Positions 1-11,370 are shown, counted from the first letter of the stretch. The stretch: 64,000 nt of DNA from Budorcas taxicolor (GCF_023091745.1 NC_068933.1:23936001-24000000); one strand, 5' to 3'. Notes: a model not told the origin generated them from the sequence alone. Program-made: numbers and translations.

Positions 1-239
1 CAGCAGGGACAGGCGATGTGCACTCCGAATCCAGTGGAACCTCCTAGGAATCTCTCCTTCTGGGTGTAGTTACCAAGCATAGGAATGAAGTGTTTACACG
101 TCCTAGTGGGGGGCATCATTCCTGCTCCTCTGCTCTGGTTCCCAGACTTATTCTGGCTCTGAGAGAAACAGCCCTATATGTGTGAAGTGATCAGATTTCC
201 CAGTTTCTATGCCTGTCATGCCAGAAAACTACTAACAGC

Positions 240-1200
240 ACCCTTGTAACTCTAACACTGTTCTGTCCTCCAGCTGCTCAAACCTGAACTCCTGACATCC
301 ACCCTCTGCTCTGACCTCAAATATGTTCTTTTCTCCGTGTTGACCACCTCAACAAACAGCCCTTCGTCCATCTAGTTACTCAAGCTTGAAACCGGGTATC
401 ATTCAGATGGTCTCCCTTGCTCCCATTCCCCATAATGTTAAAGTGTTGGCTGCTCAATCGTGTCCAACTCTCTGCGACCCCATAGACTTAGGTCACCAGC
501 CTCCTCTGTTCATGGAATTCTCCAGGCAAGAATTCTGGAATGGGTTGCCATTCCCTTCTCCAGGGGATTTTCCTGACCCAAGGATTGAACCTGTGTCTCC
601 CTCGTTGCAGGCAGATTTTTTTCCATCTGAGCCACCAGGAAGCCCAATATTCATCAATAACAAGTTATAACCACCCCCTCTCAAATCTCTCACAAGCCCT
701 CCCTCTTCTTACCTCCACGGCCACCTACCCAAGCTGTTTCTTTCATTGTATTACTGCAGTGACCCACTCTTAGCTCTCTCTAATCCCAACATCTCATTCT
801 TTTTAATTATCGTCGTCATTATCATTATTTCACATCCAGGTTATTTACTCTAGGCAACTGAAGAAATCTTCTTGAAAAGACCAATTGCATTGTTAGTCTA
901 ATGCCAAAAACTCTTCAAAGGCTCCTCACTGATTTTGAATAAAATCCAGATTCCTACAAGAACCTGTAGATCTGGGCCCTGCCTGCCTCTCCATCTCTCA
1001 CCAGTATCCTCGCATCCAAAAAGCTCATTCCACACTGGTCTTCTTTCCATTCTGGAATCAGGGGATGCGAGTTCTCTTTAACCTCAGGGTCTCATCACAG
1101 ATGGCTCCTTTTCTGCAAGTCTCTGGCTACCTGAGGCACCGTCACACACTCCTTCAGGGCTTACTTAGAGAGAAGCCAGTATTCTCTTTGACTCTACTTT
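240..1200 (+). mobile_element. Ancient L2-like LINE remnant, split by a Bov-tA
   Basis: The text from about 840 reads like the 3' part of an L2-class LINE in plus orientation: a run about cctcactgattttgaata, then 'ctgggccctgcctgcctctc', then 'ctggtcttctttcca' and a late 'cttactta' block. The stretch 240-436 and 646-840 fits the same family upstream. A younger Bov-tA (440-645) interrupts it. Highly diverged; no reading frame survives. The family name is a recognition by eye and could be a related old LINE. Confidence 0.45.
440..645 (-). mobile_element. Bov-tA SINE
   Basis: Reverse-complement Bov-tA. The Bov-A body (gctcaatcgtgtccaactc, then ccaggcaagaattctggaa) comes first on the plus strand, and the tRNA-Glu-derived head ends it at 'gagccaccaggaagccc'. 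It sits inside an older L2-like repeat. Open frames here are SINE shadows. Confidence 0.9.
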
Positions 1201-1729
1201 TTTTTTCTTTTTAGAGAAATAAGCACAATTTGTAATTGTGTTTTTTTCAGAGTCTTATTAATGATCTGTGTTCACATTTGAAGGCAAATTCCATGCCAGG
1301 GGCTTTGTTTGTCACACTCTGTAGTATTCCAATTATCTCCCCAGAGCCTAACACATAGTAAAGGTTTAATAAATGGCTTTTAAATTCATAAACACATTTA
1401 ATAATTACATTAGTACTAGTTAAAAATATATTGTGCATTCAAAATCATCCCAGAAATGTCTTCTGAAATCTGTTATGTACGTAGTGCCATGTACTGTACT
1501 GGGCATTGGAGATGCAAGGAGACGAAAACCTTAGAGAACTCTCAGCCAAAGAGGGCACTGGCCAGTGGGCTGGAAAGTCTCATGAGAGGGAAAACTCAGG
1601 TTTTCAACCAGCCCAGGGGAGCAGCCACCTCTCTCTTGGATGCCCAGAAAAGGCTTCCCAGAAGAAAGAATATCTCAGGTTCATCCTCTCAGGCAGGAAC
1701 ACCTGGGTACATAGTTCGCAAGATGCAGA
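1201..1729. other. Mostly unassigned; possible MIR 3' end
   Basis: Starts with an interrupted T-run (1198-1213). About 1320-1385 ('gagcctaacacatagtaaag' then 'tttaataaatgg') resembles the 3' end of a plus-strand MIR or L2. The rest, including an 82-codon frame running into the next SINE, shows no recognisable domain. Confidence 0.3.
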
Positions 1730-1945
1730 GCTTCCCTGGTGGCTCAAAAGGTAAAGAATCTGCCTGCAATGCAGCGGACCTGAGGTTCAATCCCTGGGTT
1801 GGGAAGATCCCCTGGAGAAGGGAATGGCAACCCACCCCAGTATTCTTGCCTGGAGAATTCTGTGGACAGAGGAGCCTGGGAGGCCACAGTCCATGGGGTT
1901 GCAAAGAGTCAGACATGAATGAAGCAACTAACACTTTCACTTCAA
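1730..1945 (+). mobile_element. Bov-tA SINE
   Basis: Full-length plus-strand copy. The tRNA-derived head begins 'gcttccctggtggctcaaaa' with an intact B-box-like 'ggttcaatccctgg', followed by the Bov-A body ending 'gaagcaactaacactttcac'. A 164-codon frame running into it is non-genic. Confidence 0.93.
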
Positions 1946-3317
1946 TGTGAAATGAAGTGAAGCACCTTGTTCAAAAATTAAGAATTTCAAGATGGTGGCT
2001 GAAGACTATTTAACTGACTGTGAGGGCTTTCTGAGCCCCGGCCCCATGTGATAGCACACATCAAATGCCCCTGAAGGTGGCCCTGCTCAGCATCCTGAGG
2101 ACAGGAGCGAGAGTGCTTGTAAACAAGGTTCAGGCAACAACACTGCCTAAGATTTTAGAGCAAGAAAGACCCTCTTTGGTCCAACCTTTCATTTGAAAGA
2201 AGTAATACATTCCATTCTCATTTTCAAGTTGTTTTCTGAAGCTCAGAGAAGGTAAAATTTCCACCGTCTCAAAAAACATCAGGGTATTAGAGGCAGGATT
2301 CCACCAGGACAGAATATTTCACAAGGGAAGGACAAATGGGATTCTCTCTGTTTTTTTTTTTTTTTTTTTCCCAAAGCCAGAACCTTCTGAAGCAGCCTGA
2401 ATGTTTTCGGCTGGGGCCAGCCAGGTGAGCAAGCACCTTGGCACTGCATACCTGGTGGCTGCTAGGAGGCATTCTCCAGGGACCAGAGAGACTAGCAGAA
2501 TTTGCCTCCAGTAAATGCGTTGGCAGCTTTTGCCTTTGCTCACTTTATGTTCTCCCTCCATCTCGTGGACCCTCAGCAAGACATTGGGTGGTTAGAGGCT
2601 CAGGGCCTATGTTGAGGAACTTTGAATGTTTTAAAGACCAATTGGAGCCCTTTATGGTGGACTGCAGGCATTTACAGGTTGGTGGAAAACACGTCTGGTT
2701 CCAGAAGTCTTCCAGCACCCAATCCTGCTGCAGAGGCAGCCTGCCACTGCCCACATCCCCAGGTGTACCTGCCTGCAGAGACCACACCAATACCAACCTA
2801 TCCCCTTGGAAGACTTGCCCTGAACTCTTTGGACACACCTGGACTCAGCCAAATAAGACCAACTGGTATGAACAAAACAAGCCAGTACATGTCCCTGGAA
2901 GGACAAAGCTGGAGCTTGACTAGATGCTGCCAGGCAACTCAGGCCACCTCTTCCTCTGTGGGAGCAACATATGACTCTCAGAGGAAAAGCAGCTGTGGCC
3001 TGATTGCTGAGACTCTGAGCAGATGCCTGTGTTTGTCAGGCAGCTTCAGGATTCTTTGGGGTGTCAAGCAGGATGAGAATACACTGTGACTCTGGTTTAA
3101 TTTAATGGAGACACAAGAGCTTTAAGCTTCAGGCATGTGTTAGGTATGTGTTTAAAGTTACTGTCACACCCAAAAGTAAGTGCCAGGAAGGAAGCTTCAC
3201 ATTTTCCATGCCCTGCAGCTTCTTTGCCTTACGATCATCCCTGACTCACCACTTCTTGCCAAGAAAAGCCAGCACCTTCTAAACTCATTTGTACAAGACA
3301 GAAGCTCACCTGTGATG
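1946..3317. other. Single-copy-looking DNA with a 19-T run
   Basis: No recognisable repeat except a T19 tract at 2351-2369. Two overlapping plus-strand open frames of 161 and 155 codons (2438-2923 and 2622-3089) lie here. They resemble no family I know, and having two overlapping frames plus antisense frames suggests a local shortage of stop codons rather than a gene. About 2160-2270 has faint resemblance to an old mammalian repeat. Confidence 0.35.
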
Positions 3318-3568
3318 TGCTCTGTCATTCAGTTGCGCTCGACTCTTTGAGACCCCTTGTACTCTAGCCTGCCAGGCTCCTCTGTCCATGGGATTTTCCA
3401 TGGACAAGAATATTCTTCCATGGACAAGAATATTCTTCCATGGCAAGAATCCTGGAGCAAATTGCCATTTCCTCCTCCAGGGGATCTTCCCGACCCAGGG
3501 ATCAAACCCTGTCTCCTGTCTCTTACTTTGGCAGGCAGATTCTTTACCACTGAGCCACCTGGAAAGCC
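3318..3568 (-). mobile_element. Bov-tA SINE with internal 20-bp tandem duplication
   Basis: Minus-strand Bov-tA ending on the tRNA head 'gagccacctggaaagcc'. Its body holds two exact tandem copies of a 20-bp unit (3398-3417 and 3418-3437, ccatggacaagaatattctt) plus a third partial start, absent from other copies here. A replication-slippage expansion inside the SINE. Confidence 0.9.
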
Positions 3569-4580
3569 TTCATCTGTGACAGAAGTTTGGTGAATGCATG
3601 GATAAAAGAATGAGCTAACACAGGAATTAATGAATTCACCACCACTGGGCTTGGCCACCACCAGATGGAAGCAGAATGAGGCATTGACTATCAAAAAGCA
3701 TGTTAGATTGCTCCAGTGTGGTACCATTTTGAGTACAGGAAAGTTCAGCTCTTTTACAAGTGCTAACTAGATTGCTCACATTTTTCATAGTAGTAGACGT
3801 CTGCAGTCTATAATGTAGTACATACATTTAGGAAGAGGAATGCTTTAATTAACATATTTATCTATTTTATTAATAATGATATAATGTGTAAAATGCCCTG
3901 GGATTCACTAAGATGAAGGCAAGCAATATAAACGTGAGATATTATTATGCTTCTTATAATTACAGCTGTGTATACACAGCTCATTATGAGTGCCTGTCAA
4001 ACAAAGTACCCCGTCATGCTGCTGTCACAAAAGGCGATTGTTGGAAGGGTTCACTAAGGCCAGAGGATACCCCTGTAAGGGCCTTGGGTTGGCTCACTGT
4101 TCATAGGAACATGTTGATGTGAGTCACGTGCTTCAAATTCCATTGGCCCAACCTTGAACATGGAATAATTTTTAACAAGTTCAAAGAATAAACACCAGCT
4201 CTTCCTCAACTTCCCTACAATATATTCATCTCATCTCCCAAGGCAGTGAGCACTCATAGCATGAGAAAGTTCTCTGTCTTTCTTGTGTGCAGCCTGAGTC
4301 ATTTCCCAGCTGGGGAATGAGGGTGGAAGGGGGGCGATGGGGAGGGCTATAGGCCCTTTGCGTTTCTTATGATTCTGTGGACCTAGTCTTGCACTGACTC
4401 ATGAATTTTCCATGAAGCCTATACCTCCTCCAATAGAGAAAAAACTGATTCGTTGGGGAGCAAAGTAACTCTTAGCCTTTTTATATATAAAGCACAAGTA
4501 TTCATATATTGCAATAAGAATAACTCTAATGTTTCTGCAATACGAAAATTTCATGGAGGAAATTAGGGGGAAGTGTCTAA
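3569..4580. other. Unassigned single-copy-looking DNA
   Basis: AT-rich, no SINE, LINE tail or convincing exon. A 69-codon frame at 3913-4122 has no recognisable domain. Short G-rich patch near 4320-4345. Confidence 0.4.
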
Positions 4581-4590
4581 AATGGCTTCT

Positions 4591-5393
4591 TCAGTTCAGT
4601 TCAGTTGCTCAGTCGTGTCCAACTCTTTGCGACCCCATGGACTGCAGCACACCAGGGTTCCCAGTCCATCACCAACTTCTGGAGCTTGCTCAAACTCATG
4701 TCCATTGAGTCGGTGATGCCATCCAACCATCTCATCCTCTGTTGTCCCCTTCTCCTCCTGCCTTCAATCTTTCCGAGCATCAGGGTCTTTTCAAATGAGT
4801 CAGCTCTTCATATCAGGTGGCCAATGTATTGCAGCCTCAGCTTCAGTATCAGTCCTTCCAGTGAATATTCAGGACTGATTTCCTTTAGGATTGACAGGTT
4901 TGATCTCCTTGCAGTCCAAGGGACTCTCAAGAGTCTTCTCCAACACCACAGTTCAAAAGCATCAATTCTTCGGTGCTCAGCTTTCTTTATGGTCCAACCC
5001 TCACATCCATACATGACCACTGGAAAAACCATAGCTTTGACTAGATGGAGCTTTATTGGCAAAGTAATGTCTCTGCTTTTTAATATGCCATCTAGGTTGG
5101 TCATAGCTTTTCTTCCAAGGAGCAAGTGTCTTTTAATTTCATGGCTGTAGTCACCATCTGCAGTGATTTTGGAGCCCAAGAAAATAAAGACTGTCACTGT
5201 TTCCATTGCTTCCCCATCTGTTTGCCATGAAGTGATGGGACCAGATGCCATGATCTTCGTTTTCTGAATGTTGGATTTTAAGCCACTTTTTTCACTCCCC
5301 TCTTGCACTTTCATCCAAAGGCTCTTTAGTTCCTCTTCACTTTCTACCATTAGGGTAGTGTCATCTGCATTTCTGAGGTTATTGATATTTCTC
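4591..5393 (-). mobile_element. BovB (RTE) LINE, 5'-truncated
   Basis: The plus strand begins with the inverted BovB tail (cagttcagttcagttgctca) and reads back into the reverse-transcriptase C-terminal region. A 195-codon minus frame (5395-4808) aligns by eye with BovB RT downstream of the catalytic box, which is here NADD instead of YADD, so the tyrosine is lost. Flanked by near-perfect target duplications: aatggcttct (4581-4590) and aatggctcct (5394-5403). Dead on arrival, being 5'-truncated. Confidence 0.93.
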
Positions 5394-5403
5394 AATGGCT
5401 CCT

Positions 5404-5941
5404 TAGGGGACTAATAATGAAAAAAAAAATGCTGAGAAACACTGCTTTTGCTCTCTGAGAAGAGTTTAACAGGTGGGAGGCAATCTTCAGGGTCACCTTG
5501 GAACTCTGGGAAGAGATAGAGCCTCCTAGGAAACTATCTTCCCACCTTTTAATGGAAACCTGGCATTGCACAGCTATGGACTTTCTCCTGTGACCTAAAT
5601 TTTGAATCCGTGCCAAAGTGCAGATATCTCTGGGTGAGGTAATACTTTAAATTTTATCATCTACTTATATCTTGGCATAAGAATCTAGCAATTTCTCCTC
5701 TGACTTAAAATTTTAATAGAAGAGGCTATGGTACTTGACAGAATAAAAGCAGTACAATTGAAGGATGTGAGTACATATGAAAAAGGAAAAGATTAAAATA
5801 TAATTGGGCCAGTTACAGAGCTCAGTCTACCATCTCAGTATTCATGAAATATGTTTATTTTATAGAATGCCATATAACTTTTTAAAGATTTCATTCTGCT
5901 GAGGTATCAAGAAAAAAGTCACAATAAATTCAGTGTTACCT
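5404..5941. other. Unassigned AT-rich DNA
   Basis: No recognisable repeat or exon. The 74-codon minus frame at 5392-5616 has no family resemblance. Confidence 0.4.
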
Positions 5942-6145
5942 TTCCTTTAGCTCAGATGGTAAAGAATCTGTCTGCAACGCAGGAGACCTGAATTTGATCC
6001 CTGGGTCAGGAAGATCCCCTGGAGAAGGAAATGGCAATCCATTCCAGTATTCTTGCCTGGAGAATTCCATGGACAGAGGAGCCTGGCGGGCTACAGTCTA
6101 TGGGGTTGCAAACAGTCAGACGTGACTAAGCGACTAACACACACA
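5942..6145 (+). mobile_element. Bov-tA SINE
   Basis: Plus-strand copy with a slightly altered head (ttcctttagctcagatggta), a tRNA-like B box 'atttgatccctgggtc' and a body ending 'gactaagcgactaacaca'. Confidence 0.92.
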
Positions 6146-7207
6146 GACTCCATTTCCTGGAGCTGGACTTGAGTTCCATGGTAGCAGTGCAGGCCCGGGC
6201 GACGGTGAATCATGCGGAGAGAGGTTTTAAACATGATCCATCATCTCATCTGGGCTTGGTTGTCAGTAACTGAGGGTCAGCCCTGCCAGGTCCTTCATGA
6301 TGACCACCTCCACGCTGGGAACTTGGTGAGGTGCTCTGGCTCCATTGGTCCAGGTGTGTCATAGTTTCTTGGATTTGCTTCCTCTCTAGGGTTCTACCCA
6401 GGAAAGGGCACAGGTCTTTTCTAATTCCCAGTACCATCCTGCAGTAGGCCTGGTTTGTCAGGGGTGGAGCAGGAGAGGTTTAAAAGCGCCTAAGCTCTCA
6501 TCACATCTGCTGCAACTTCCCTCCTTCCTGCAGCCCAGAGAGCGCCTGTCAAGTCTCCAGGCTGAGGCACTCCCTCAACAAATATTCTTCCAGATCCGTT
6601 GCTTGTGCACAGCTGTCCTTTCTGGCTGCAAGAAGGCCTGGGCTGTTGTGACTCAAAAGCCCTGATGTGACTCCTCTTTCCTCTGCTCTCTCACACCTGC
6701 CTTGGGGCCATGTGTGCAGAAATGCCAAGCTGACAGGACAGGGACCAGCCAAGAGGAAGAAGGAAGTGCTGGGGGAGCAAAAATCAGTTACTATTCCAAA
6801 ACATTCTACCACCTTAAAAAAAGCACCATTTTCACAATTTGAAGGTTGATCTACCACTGAGCACTGGTTGTGTGGATTTCCATTCTAGGATGTATTCCGA
6901 GAAATCGCTGTGCATATCAGTCATACAAGTGTTTCTTTCGTGACACCAACCTAGTGAAAGCCATCTCCCCTTTCTGCTCAAATGCACTCCTGAGATTTTC
7001 ATAACATAGATTGTCCCATGTTTCAACTAGGATAAAATAATAAAATTGTGAGTTTTGCTCCCAAGGTGACATTGGCATTAAAGAAAAATCATACAGGTGA
7101 CAACACATAACAATTTTAAAAGTCATAATTATTTGGGTGTGAAATAAATGCTGTTGAATTATTTCAGGTCTGATAAGAACAAACTAACTTGAGATGTTGC
7201 TTTAACA
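6146..7207. other. Unassigned single-copy-looking DNA
   Basis: No repeat recognised. 6150-6560 is moderately GC-rich with a few CpGs (near 6198-6222 and 6315) and short frames on both strands (minus 6246-6437 and 6549-6857) that resemble no known protein. From about 6830 it becomes AT-rich. Confidence 0.35.
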
Positions 7208-7218
7208 TCAAAGCAGGT

Positions 7219-7437
7219 GAAAGTGAAATACTGAAAGTATTAGTCGCTCAGTCATATCCAACTTTGTGAGACCCTATAGACTATAGCTTGCCAGTGTCCT
7301 CTGTCCATGGGATTTTCCAAGCAAGAATACCAGAGCTGGTTGCCATTTTCTTCTTCAGGGGATCTTCCCAACCCAGGGATTGAACCTGAATATCCTGCAT
7401 TGCAGGCAGACTTGTTACTGTCTCATTTGCTTTGAAG
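7219..7437 (-). mobile_element. Bov-tA SINE with 11-bp TSD
   Basis: Minus-strand copy between perfect 11-bp target duplications tcaaagcaggt (7208-7218 and 7438-7448). The tRNA head is degraded after 'gcattgcaggcagacttg', so it is diverged relative to the younger copies here. Confidence 0.93.
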
Positions 7438-7448
7438 TCAAAGCAGGT

Positions 7449-7925
7449 TAAAGAAATTACAAAGCCTTCCTAGTGGTCCAGATATGAAACGTGTTGATCA
7501 TTTTACCACAGAAGCTTCTGATGCTGCTTGTGCTGGGTGAAGAGACAAAGGGCAGAATCTGAAGAAGCAACAGCCATAAAACCAAAGTCTTCAACATACA
7601 AGCCGAGCTAGACTAAATTAGTGTTATGCACGTGCAGGAGTGTTTGTTGTTGCTGGGTATATTGTCATTGTGGGATAAATCTGACTTTCACACAGGGTAC
7701 TCCCAGTTCACTTGGTGAACTTTTTTCCTCCTTGAAGTGATAATTCAGATATGAACCTTATCCTTGTGCTTTCTATAGCCTGTTTCTCACATTCACAATC
7801 CACATATTCGCCAGAGGAGTTCAAGGCAATTTCTGGCATGTCATCTCATTCCTCCTTTTGGAGACTTTGATGGGGAGATGGGAGGGGAACAGATAAAGTG
7901 ATGAACATTGGATTTAAATAGAGGT
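7449..7925. other. Unassigned DNA
   Basis: No recognised element or exon. AT-rich with no long frame. Confidence 0.4.
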
Positions 7926-7934
7926 AAACATTAA

Positions 7935-8214
7935 GATCGGAGAAGGCAATGGCACCCCACTCCAGTACTCTTGCCTGGAAAAATCCCATGGACGGAGGAG
8001 CCTGGTGGGCTGCAGTCCATGGGGTCACGAAGAGTTGGACACGACTGAGTGACTTCACTTTCACTTTTCCCTTTCATGCATTGGAGAAGGAAATGGCAAC
8101 CCACTCCAGTGTTCTTGCCTGGAGAATCCCAGGGACGGGAGATCCTGGTGGGCTGCTGTCTATGGGGTCACACAGAGTCAGACACAACTGAAGCGACTTA
8201 GCAGCAGCAGCAGC
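7935..8214 (+). mobile_element. BovA2 dimeric SINE
   Basis: Full-length dimer. The left monomer starts 'ggagaaggcaatggcacccc'; the linker 'cactttcacttttccctttc' and right monomer follow, ending in the AGC tail 'ttagcagcagcagcagc'. Target duplication aaacattaa at 7926-7934 and 8215-8223. The 80-codon frame across it is a SINE artefact. Confidence 0.95.
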
Positions 8215-8223
8215 AAACATTAA

Positions 8224-8439
8224 AATGGGCTTCACAGCCCGCTCAGTAGTAAAGAATCCACCTGCCAATGTAAGAGACACAAGAGACATGGGTTCAATTC
8301 CTGGGTCAGGAAGATCCCTTGGAGGAGGAAATATCAACCCACTCCAACATTCTTGTCTAGGAAATCCCATGGAGAGAGGAGTCTGGCAAGGTACTGTCCA
8401 CAGAGTTGCAGAAAGTCAGACATGACTGAGCATGCGTGC
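8224..8439 (+). mobile_element. Bov-tA SINE adjoining the BovA2
   Basis: Diverged plus-strand Bov-tA (gggcttcacagcccgctcag to gactgagcatgcgtgc). It carries a 14-bp local duplication in the head (aagagacacaagagacat). The bases just downstream (8440-8446, aaacatt) repeat the target sequence of the adjacent BovA2, so both elements used the same target site in succession. Confidence 0.88.
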
Positions 8440-8583
8440 AAACATTGAGGTACATTGTTTTCCGTGGTTGCATTAGGAATCAGAGCACAACCTTTTTTGG
8501 TTAATCTTCCTTTCCCTCTCACTTGTCAACCCACAGTCCTAAATGGAGAGATTTTCTGAGTCTTTGCTTCTATCTTAGAGCTT

Positions 8584-8693
8584 CAGTTCAGTTCAGTTCA
8601 GTTACTCAGTCGTGTCCGACTCTTTGCGACCCCATGAATCGCAGCACGCCAGGCCTGCCTGTCCATCACCAGCTCCCGGAGTTCACTCAGACA
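8584..8693 (-). mobile_element. BovB LINE 3' end, severely 5'-truncated
   Basis: About 110 bp of BovB tail, with three to four CAGTT units followed by 'actcagtcgtgtccgactc' and 'cagcacgccaggcctgcctg'. Target duplication tagagctt (8576-8583 and 8694-8701). Confidence 0.92.
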
Positions 8694-8701
8694 TAGAGCT
8701 T

Positions 8702-9335
8702 ATCTGGTTCCAAACAGAGAAACAAAACAACCAAACTGAAAAACAAATCCAGGAGACAAAAGGAAACCCACCCATTTACCAGACAAATGTTTCAAAGTTT
8801 AGCTTTCAGAATGTGTTGTCAACCTCGCTGTTCTTCCCACTAAGATGGAATGACAATGCAATGCTTGGAAATGCTGACTAAAACAAGTGTGTCATCCTGG
8901 GTTACAGAGAAAGCAAAGACACTAGAGAATCCTCACCAAGTTTTAGCATGTGGAAACAGCAATGCCTTGAACCAGATCCTCAGAGGTTAAGGGGAATAAA
9001 GCAAGGGAACAGCTCATTTCCATGTGACAAACCAGCCCTGGGAACTCAGATAAGGCCTTAGTTTCATAAATGCTACAAATCCGCTTTCTGTTTTCCTCAA
9101 AGTCCTGGCAAAGATTCAAAGCCAACCTATGAAACAGACAGGAGGCCTGTTTCTGGCCAAAGTCTGTGACAGCAGAGCCTCTGATTCCAGGCAACATAAA
9201 CAATAAGCATCTTCTTTCTGGGTGTTGACTGAGTTCTCCCACGGAGCCATTGTATGTAAAATAATTTCTAGTAATTAGCTTCAAGTTGACTCCAATAATG
9301 GGTATGATAATAGTAATATTTAGTAACATTAAATG
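8702..9335. other. Unassigned single-copy-looking DNA
   Basis: Contains a 128-codon minus frame (8943-9329) with no recognisable motif and no convincing start context. Its hydrophobic N-terminal run comes from AT-rich DNA next to a MIR. Treated as a chance frame. Confidence 0.35.
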
Positions 9336-9585
9336 TTAGTAATAGCTAACATTTATTGTTTATTATATGCTAAGTATTGTTTTAGGCATTTTACATCATG
9401 ATCTCCTCTAATATTTGCAATAACCCTATGAGATGATATCATTACTGGCCCCGTTTCTTGATACAGCAAATGAGGCCCGAAGAACTTAAGTAACTTTTGT
9501 TCAGGATCCTATGGCTACTAAATAGTATAGCTGAATTGGACTCCAGATCCCACACTCTCATCACTACAGCATATTACATTGATGG
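9336..9585 (-). mobile_element. MIR SINE
   Basis: Reads as an inverted MIR along its whole length: 'agctaacatttattgtttat', 'taagtattgttttaggca', 'cctatgagatgatatcatta', 'gcaaatgaggcccgaagaac', then a decayed tRNA-like end. An old pan-mammalian insertion. Confidence 0.8.
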
Positions 9586-9672
9586 TGATAGCAGATATTA
9601 TTACCCTCCTCTATGTGTGTTTGAAAGATAACATAACTAAATAGGTTAAATAAAAAGTACAATTACTTGTAG

Positions 9673-9927
9673 ACTGCTAAGTCGCTTCAGTCGTGTCTGA
9701 CTCTGTGCGACCCCGTAGATGGCAGCCCACCAGGCTTCCCTGTCCCTGGGATTCTCCAGGCAAGAACACTGGAGTGGGTTGCCATTTCCTTCTCCAGTGC
9801 ATGAAAGGGAAAAGTGAAAGTGAAGTCGCTCAGTCGTGTCTGACTCTTTGTGACCGCACGGACTGCAGAATACCAGGCTCTCCATCCATGGGATTTTCCA
9901 GGCAAGAGTACTGGAGTGGGGTGCCAT
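9673..9927 (-). mobile_element. BovA2 dimeric SINE
   Basis: Minus-strand dimer starting 'ctgctaagtcgcttcagtcg', with the monomer junction 'gtgcatgaaagggaaaagtg', ending 'ctggagtggggtgccat'. It lacks the extreme 5' 'tgccttctcc' end. Overlapping frames of up to 93 codons are artefacts. Confidence 0.94.
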
Positions 9928-10098
9928 CAGATGCTAGTCTGAATGTGACATGCTAATAGGTAAGAAACAAAATGTCAGCTTGTGGCATATTTTGAGAATA
10001 CCTTAAATATGTTTGAATCATTGTTGAAAATCAATGTTAAAATTTGAGTGGGGAAAAGCAAGGTAAAACAGTTGCCAAACTTTTCTCTAGAGAATACA

Positions 10099-10308
10099 GG
10101 TGAAGTGAAAGTGAAAGTCCCTCAGTATCCTACTGCGACTCCATGGACTATAGCCCACTTGGCTCCTCTGTCCCTGGAATTCTCTAGGCAAGAATACTGG
10201 AGTGGGTAGCCGGTCCCTTCCCCAGGGAAGCTTCCCAGCCCAGGAATCGAATCCAGGTCTCCCACACTGCAGGCTGACTCTTTACTGTCTGAGCCACCAG
10301 GGGAGCCC
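10099..10308 (-). mobile_element. Bov-tA SINE with 10-bp TSD
   Basis: Minus-strand copy between perfect duplications agagaataca (10089-10098 and 10309-10318). Head intact (gagccaccaggggagccc). Confidence 0.94.
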
Positions 10309-10318
10309 AGAGAATACA

Positions 10319-11159
10319 ATCATTCAGGCAAAATATAATTTTCAAAGGGTTGAAAAACATGACTCTCATACAACTATAAAGTGAAGATGTCATCTTACCT
10401 GACTAATGAATGAGGGAACCAGTAAGATATTAAAACTGGTCCAAAGGGCATTTAGAAAGCTATGTATACATAGGTGATTTAATAAATTACTGGGTTAAAT
10501 ATAAAGCTGGTTAATGTTCAGTTTAAATGTAATGTTTGGGGATATCTATTCCACTAGAGAGAAATTATTTACATCTCTACTCAGCCAAAATTTACAAGTT
10601 GATCTCTGTCCTTGTAAAGATATAAATTAAATCACTCAATAGAAAGCCGACCTTAGAACTGCAATGGGAAAAAAGAGAAGCCTACCTACTATTCTCTTTT
10701 ATCTATTTTTAAGTTCTGATAATTTTTCTGACAATCCTCACTAAGTTAGGGGAACAAAACCTTGAGTCTAGCCAGCTCAGAATAGGCAAAAAAAGAAAAA
10801 TTATGCAGAGTAGGTAGGAAATATGTTTTAAATTTTAATAATTAAAAAAAGCATTCTTGTTCTGTAATGATCAAAAAAGAAAAAAAAGGAATTAACCACT
10901 GGGACATGGGGAGGGGAGTAGGAAAACAGTAAAGAGAAAGGAAGAGCAAAAATATTAGCTCTTACTTTTGCTTTCATACAAACTATAAAGGATAGTGAGC
11001 TCATTTTATAGGCAAAGAAGTCAGTAATCAAATTTTAAAATGCCATGGGGCAGATTATAAGAAGTCAGTATGCTGTCAGTATATGTCTTCTATCTTCTTT
11101 TTAAGTCTCTGAGTTACTCCTCAAATGCCATCCTATTCTTTGATCAAACTAACTCTGTG
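10319..11159. other. AT-rich unassigned DNA
   Basis: No repeat family recognised beyond short A-runs near 10790-10890. No coding potential. Confidence 0.4.
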
Positions 11160-11370
11160 AGAGACTTCCCTGGTGGTCCAGTGGTTGAGAATCAGCCTTC
11201 CAATGCAGGGAATGAGGGTTTGAACCCCAGTCAGGAAAGATTCCACCTGTCTTGGGGCAATTAAGCCCTCATCCCATGACTAGAAAGCCCTAGTACCACA
11301 ACAAGAGAAGCCCACAGATACCACAACTAGAAAGAGCCTGCACTGCAAACACAACCAAAAAAAAAAAAAG
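11160..11370 (+). mobile_element. CHR-type tRNA-Glu SINE
   Basis: The head 'gagacttccctggtggtcca' continues into 'ggttgagaatcagccttcc' and 'gtttgaaccccagtcagg', then a CHR body with 'caacaagagaagcccacaga' and a poly-A tail (11358-11370). It differs from Bov-tA by having no Bov-A body. Confidence 0.82.

Noticed and set aside
1456..1950. 164-codon plus-strand frame
   Set aside because: Its second half is the Bov-tA at 1730-1945, and the first half shows no conserved protein feature.
5392..5616. Possible upstream coding extension of the BovB at 4591-5393
   Set aside because: The target duplication at 5394-5403 fixes the element end, so the frame beyond it is host DNA.
5942..6010. tRNA-like A/B box sequences at Bov-tA heads
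   Set aside because: The B-box-like strings (ggttcgatccctgg type) occur in every Bov-tA and CHR head and belong to tRNA-derived SINEs; no cloverleaf with acceptor stem pairing was seen.
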